From positions 1 through 48,089 of the IMG/VR virus record IMGVR_UViG_3300047457_000623: a DNA stretch of 48,089 nt. One strand, written 5' to 3'. The translations under genes were made by a program, and so were the position numbers. The DNA comes from a virus. The notes below the pieces were generated by a model. It worked only from the letters and a program-made list of their open reading frames with translations. It was not told the DNA's origin and searched no databases. Numbering within the stretch: position 1 is the stretch's first letter; each line of letters opens with the position of its first letter. Shown piece after piece: positions 44,401 through 48,089 of this stretch.

Positions 44401-44409
44401 TGGTATACT
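44401..44409 (+). promoter_or_regulatory. Extended -10 TGG-TATACT before 44417
   Basis: Ends 7 nt before ATG 44417; no ribosome site. Confidence 0.5.
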
Positions 44410-44416
44410 TGTGGTT

Positions 44417-44785
44417 ATGAAAGACCAGAAAAAGCCAAATCTAGGTAAAACTAAAATAAAAGTCATAGACAAAAACTATGATTGGGGCGTTTATGTTTGG
44501 AAAAAATCTAATGGTAAGTGGTTTACTGATGGTCAGGGAAACGTACTAAATATCCCAGCAATGAAAGGTGATATTGCCAAGATTGCAGAATTAAAGTCGG
44601 CAGCAGCACATTATGGAGAGCCAGATGGTGAAGCAATATTTTTTGCAGGCCTTAATAGAATTTCAGATGAAGAGTATGCAGAGCAACAAGAAAGAATGCG
44701 TCAGGGGCTAATTCCAAACCTTAACGATCTTGGAGCAGTGCATGCAGCACAGCAAACAATTAAGCGTTATGGAGCACAAGACTAA
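44417..44785 (+). CDS. Head-region protein upstream of portal (122 aa)
   Basis: 122 residues: MKDQKKPNLGKTKIKVIDKN, then DWGVYVWKKSNGKWFTDGQG and a helical C-terminus. Pattern of a short beta N-part with DGxGNxLNI and helices, which I have seen upstream of portal genes in actinophages; role unproved, possibly a head assembly or packaging adaptor. Stop overlaps the portal ATG (TAATG). Confidence 0.7.
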   Translation: MKDQKKPNLGKTKIKVIDKNYDWGVYVWKKSNGKWFTDGQGNVLNIPAMKGDIAKIAELKSAAAHYGEPDGEAIFFAGLNRISDEEYAEQQERMRQGLIPNLNDLGAVHAAQQTIKRYGAQD

Positions 44786-46353
44786 TGTCAGAAGAAAATG
44801 AATATATTATAGGTGCAAGAATTGATAATGCTATTCAGCAAGATGATTCTTTTGCTAAGGCAGATCCATTTAATAAAAACTGGGAAGATCTAAAATCTTT
44901 ATCTGGACTGGATAACAATTTTAAGCGTAGAGCAGCAAGGCTTTCAAAGGCTAATGAGCCTGGTCAAGCATATATGGATAGTGCAAGAACTAACCAAGTT
45001 GGAATTAATGGTGCACAATCAAAAGAAATTAATCCAGGAACCGTATATCGTAACGGCTATGGTTTATTTGATGTTATAACTCCGCCATGGAATCTTTATG
45101 AACTTGCAAACTATTACGATACGTCTTTTGCTAATCATGCTGCAATTGATGCTAAGGTAGAAAATATTGTTGGACTTGGATACGACTTTGAAATTTCTCC
45201 AAGAACAATGCTTAAGTTAGAGTCTTCAAGCGATAAAGATGCAGTTGGTCGTGCACGTAACAGAATTGAAAGAGCAAAGATAGAATTACGTGATTGGCTA
45301 GAGTCATTAAATGACGATGACTCTTTTACCACAACAATGGAAAAAGTCTATACTGACGTACAGGCAGTGGGTAATGGATATTTAGAAATTGGTAGAACCG
45401 TAACTGGTGAGATCGGATATGTAGGACACATTCCAGCAACAACAATTCGTGTGAGAAGATTACGTGACGGATTTTTGCAAATAATTGGAAATAAGGTTGT
45501 GTATTTCCGTAACTTTGGTGCAACAAATCCAAATCCAGTAACATCAGATACAAGACCAAATGAAATTATTCACTTTAAGCAATACTCTCCACTAAACACG
45601 TTTTATGGTGTTCCAGATATTATGTCTGCTATTACATCATTACAGGGAGATCAATTAGCAGCACAATACAATATTGATTATTTTGGAAACAAGGCAGTTC
45701 CAAGATATGTTGTGTGGTTAAAGGGTGCAAAACTTTCTGCAGATGCAGAAGATAAAATGTTTAGATTTTTGCAGACTGGCCTAAAGGGACAAAATCACAG
45801 AACGCTATATATTCCATTACCAGGTGACACAGATACCAACAAGGTTGAGTTTAAAATGGAGCCTATTGAGAATGGGGTTCAAGAGGGCTCCTTTGAAAGA
45901 TATCGTAAACAAAACCGTGATGATATTTTGATAGCACACCAAGTGCCTTTGTCTAAGATTGGTGGTGGTGATTCTGGAGCAATTGCAGCAGCACTTGCAC
46001 AGGATCGTACCTTTAAAGAGCAGGTAGCCAGACCAGCCCAGAGACAAATTGAAAAAATGATTAATAAGGTTATTAGAGAAAAAACTGATATTTTAGAGTT
46101 AAAGTTTAACGAACTTACACTAACAGATGAAATTGCACAGTCTCAGATTTTGGAACGATATGTAAAAACCCAGGTTATGGTTCCAAATGAGGCAAGACAG
46201 ATTCTTGGTTTACCAATGATAACTGGAGGAGACGAACCAGCCCAGTTAAACCAGGGTAGACAAAGAGATGCAGAACGAGTTAATAACCAGTCTGATGGTA
46301 CAGCCACCGTTGATGGAAGAAATCCCAAAGGCGAGGGCAGGGCATCAGAGTAG
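44785..46353 (+). CDS. Portal protein (HK97 type)
   Basis: 522 residues. Central Phage_portal signatures: YDTSFANHAAIDAKVENIVG, FKQYSPLNTFYGVPDIMSAI, TSLQGDQLAAQYNIDYFGNK and a later IAHQVPLSKIGGGDSGAIAA. Forms the dodecameric ring at the head-tail vertex through which DNA enters. C-terminal tail acidic/basic with EPAQLNQGRQRD. Confidence 0.9.
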   Translation: MSEENEYIIGARIDNAIQQDDSFAKADPFNKNWEDLKSLSGLDNNFKRRAARLSKANEPGQAYMDSARTNQVGINGAQSKEINPGTVYRNGYGLFDVITPPWNLYELANYYDTSFANHAAIDAKVENIVGLGYDFEISPRTMLKLESSSDKDAVGRARNRIERAKIELRDWLESLNDDDSFTTTMEKVYTDVQAVGNGYLEIGRTVTGEIGYVGHIPATTIRVRRLRDGFLQIIGNKVVYFRNFGATNPNPVTSDTRPNEIIHFKQYSPLNTFYGVPDIMSAITSLQGDQLAAQYNIDYFGNKAVPRYVVWLKGAKLSADAEDKMFRFLQTGLKGQNHRTLYIPLPGDTDTNKVEFKMEPIENGVQEGSFERYRKQNRDDILIAHQVPLSKIGGGDSGAIAAALAQDRTFKEQVARPAQRQIEKMINKVIREKTDILELKFNELTLTDEIAQSQILERYVKTQVMVPNEARQILGLPMITGGDEPAQLNQGRQRDAERVNNQSDGTATVDGRNPKGEGRASE

Positions 46354-46383
46354 GTCATTTTAACACATTAGTAAAAAAGGTTA

Positions 46384-46389
46384 TATAAT
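46384..46389 (+). promoter_or_regulatory. -10 box before the protease gene
   Basis: TATAAT, 10 nt before ATG 46400; no ribosome site. Confidence 0.45.
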
Positions 46390-46399
46390 ATATTCTAGT

Positions 46400-47743
46400 A
46401 TGACTATATCTAAAGCCCATTGGGATACCAGTGGCGACTCAGTAAGACTTTCCCTTCCATTTGCGAAGGTTGATAAAGAGAGACGTATCGTCTCTGGTTT
46501 TGCATCCCTTGACAACATTGATAAGCAAGGCGATATAGTTACAGCAGAAGCATCAATGAAAGCATTCTCTGCATTCCGTGGAAACATTCGTGAAATGCAT
46601 CAGCCATCAGCAGTTGGAAAAATGGTTTCATTTAAACAAGATAAATACTTTGATCCAAATACAAAAAAGTTTTATAACGGTGTTTTTGTTTCTGCATATG
46701 TTTCTAAAGGTGCACAAGATGCATGGGAAAAAGTTTTGGACGGCACATATACAGGATTTTCAATCGGTGGCCGTATGAATAAGTGGGATGACGGATATGA
46801 TGAGAAGTCAGATTCCACAATTAGAATTATTAAAGATTATGATCTTGTTGAATTATCATTGGTAGATTCACCAGCAAACCAGTTTGCAAATATTATGCAA
46901 GTAGAAAAAGTAGATGGTGTTGCTGTTGTTAAGGGTGTAGATGTTGCACTTGAAAATGTTTTTTATGATGAAGAATCTGGAATAGTAATGGTATCTGAAG
47001 AAGAGTCAGTACTAAGTCCAACAAATGGAAGCCCAATGAAAAATATAGGTTTCGTTGAAAAAAACGACAACGAAAAGATAGATATGGTCAAATTCTTAGT
47101 TGATAGTGCTAAAGGCATTAATACTTCTAAGATCAACAAGGAGGTAAATCCTATGACAGAAGAAACAGCAGTTGTTGAAGAAACAACAGAAGTTACAAAG
47201 TCAGAAGAAATCGCTCCAGAGGCAGATGCCGTAGTAGAGGCTCCTGTTGCAGAAGTTGCTGAAAAGTCAGATGAGACTCCAGCAACAGAAGATGTTGCTA
47301 AGGCTGAAGAAGCCACAGTAGCAGAAGAAGTTGCAAAGTCTGAAGAGACAGTTGCAGCAGAAACAGTAGAAGAAACTTCAGAAGTATCTAAATCAGATGA
47401 TGTAGTTGCAGAGTCAATTGCAGAAATCAAGAATACTATTACATCAGCCTTTAGCGATTTAGTAGAAACTGTAAAGTCTTTGCAGGCAGAAGTAGAAATG
47501 CTTAAGTCCAGCAAGGTTGATACAGATGCAGTAAAAAATTCACTTGAAGCAGTCGCCAAAGACATTGCTGCAACAAATGAACGTTTTAATGAGTTTGGAA
47601 AGAGAGTCGACGCTGTAGAAGCAGATACCGCTTTCCGAAAGTCTGGCGATCTAGGCGAGATCGTGCAGGAACTTCAGATGGAAAAATCTGAAAAATCCCT
47701 ATGGGGCGGACGTTTCCTCAAAACAGCCGACTTATTTAAATAG
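46400..47743 (+). CDS. Prohead protease (XkdF/S78-2-like) fused to a scaffold-like domain
   Basis: 447 residues. The N-terminal about 165 residues (VRLSLPFAKVDKERRIVSGF, FRGNIREMHQPSAVGKMVSF, YTGFSIGGRMNKW, LVELSLVDSPANQ) match the XkdF-like serine protease group; H in MHQP and S in GFSIGG are the likely catalytic residues. The rest is a long Glu/Ala/Val acidic region (EETTEVTKSEEIAPEADAVV type) and a coiled coil (EIKNTITSAFSDLVETVKSL), typical of scaffolding. One polypeptide may thus serve as scaffold and maturation protease. Confidence 0.82.
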   Translation: MTISKAHWDTSGDSVRLSLPFAKVDKERRIVSGFASLDNIDKQGDIVTAEASMKAFSAFRGNIREMHQPSAVGKMVSFKQDKYFDPNTKKFYNGVFVSAYVSKGAQDAWEKVLDGTYTGFSIGGRMNKWDDGYDEKSDSTIRIIKDYDLVELSLVDSPANQFANIMQVEKVDGVAVVKGVDVALENVFYDEESGIVMVSEEESVLSPTNGSPMKNIGFVEKNDNEKIDMVKFLVDSAKGINTSKINKEVNPMTEETAVVEETTEVTKSEEIAPEADAVVEAPVAEVAEKSDETPATEDVAKAEEATVAEEVAKSEETVAAETVEETSEVSKSDDVVAESIAEIKNTITSAFSDLVETVKSLQAEVEMLKSSKVDTDAVKNSLEAVAKDIAATNERFNEFGKRVDAVEADTAFRKSGDLGEIVQELQMEKSEKSLWGGRFLKTADLFK

Positions 47744-47768
47744 GTTAAATCACTTAGGAGGTGACAAT

Positions 47769-48089
47769 ATGTCGGAAGAGATTAAGAAAAACCAGCCAGG
47801 ACAATCTGGCGAACTAGGCGGAACTAATCCAGGTCTTTATCAAGGTCAGGGTGCTTTCGCTTCAGGTGGTGTTGGTGGTGTAACAGATCCAGGTGCAAGT
47901 ACACTTGGCAACATTCCTAACGCTAACTTTGGTGTAACATCTGGTCCTAATGCCGTAAACCCTTCGGGTGATGCTGCAAGCGGAATTCTACGTCCTGAAC
48001 AAGCACAACGTTTTATTGACTATGTGTGGGATGCAACCGTTCTCGCCCAGGATGGTCGTCGTGTGACCATGAGAGCAAACACCATGGAA
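47769..48089 (+). CDS. Major capsid protein, start only
   Basis: 107 residues visible, open at the right edge. Glycine-rich, flexible N-terminus (GGTNPGLYQGQGAFASGGVG) then GILRPEQAQRFIDYVWDATV, which matches the N-terminal part of HK97-fold capsid proteins that follow a protease/scaffold gene. Strongest ribosome site in the window, AGGAGGTGACAAT, fits high expression. Confidence 0.75.
   Translation, partial: MSEEIKKNQPGQSGELGGTNPGLYQGQGAFASGGVGGVTDPGASTLGNIPNANFGVTSGPNAVNPSGDAASGILRPEQAQRFIDYVWDATVLAQDGRRVTMRANTME

Noticed and set aside
46963-47565. 200-codon Ser/Thr-rich frame antisense to the protease/scaffold gene
   Set aside because: Shadow of the acidic GAA/GCA-rich scaffold region; no start signal.

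Overview
The window looks like about 48 kb of a tailed double-stranded DNA bacteriophage genome, cut at both ends. The recognisable virion genes are an HK97-type portal protein, an XkdF-like prohead protease fused to a scaffold-like tail, and the start of the major capsid protein. Several families typical of phages of Actinobacteria are present: gp88, DUF932/TIGR03299, DUF1281/Api92-like, the MGLDMYL family, and a monomeric B12-dependent ribonucleotide reductase. Codon third positions are very AT-rich. Leaderless-looking starts are common and there are GlxR/Crp-type operators. Together these suggest an AT-rich actinobacterial host, for example a freshwater lineage. That host call is an inference.

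Layout. Positions 1-2.4 kb hold mostly leftward genes for small-molecule or surface chemistry: a truncated sulfotransferase, a 2OG-Fe(II) oxygenase, an FkbM methyltransferase and a GIY-YIG-like protein. Positions 2.25-3.3 kb form a gene-poor stretch with DnaA boxes, tandem consensus promoters and repeated TCGTAAT heptamers. Positions 3.3-15.2 kb form a leftward early-type block of about 35 small genes, many overlapping by 1-14 bp, with strong AAAGGA-type ribosome sites. Positions 15.4-16.3 kb hold a short rightward set of small genes ending in a terminator. Positions 16.5-17.7 kb are leftward again (HTH, HIT-family and zinc-ribbon proteins). From 17.8 kb to the right edge almost everything is rightward: a holin-like membrane protein, about 18 kb of adsorption-apparatus genes (collagen-like, BppU-like, Mtd-like, Thr-rich and His/Tyr/Gly-rich fibres), a glycosyltransferase, two paralogous proteins of unknown role, a 2OG-oxygenase-like protein, a 3Fe-4S ferredoxin, the ribonucleotide reductase, a 1235-residue LamG-type tail protein, then portal, protease/scaffold and capsid. 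The endolysin is a single leftward gene inside this rightward block and has its own promoter.

Control. The leftward early promoters share a modular design. A sigma70-like -35/-10 with 17-bp spacing is preceded by one or more of three elements: a palindrome TGTGA-N6-TCACA, usually with central TA (the Crp/GlxR operator consensus), a 22-bp element with GTCC repeated about every 9 bp, and a GACACGCC box next to the -35. Seven perfect and four one-mismatch Crp/GlxR-type sites lie in these intergenic regions. Pairs of perfect DnaA boxes, 12 bp apart, occur at three places. Six related TGAGCA/TGCTCA stem-loops separate early genes between 6.7 and 9.8 kb. Sixteen genes, early and late, have the start codon 6-10 nt after a good -10 box and no ribosome site, which fits leaderless mRNA. 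I read the array of Crp/GlxR and DnaA sites as the most unusual system here: a phage whose early promoters appear wired to host cAMP-receptor and replication-initiator proteins.

No tRNA, rRNA, CRISPR array, insertion sequence, integrase or terminase was recognised in this window.
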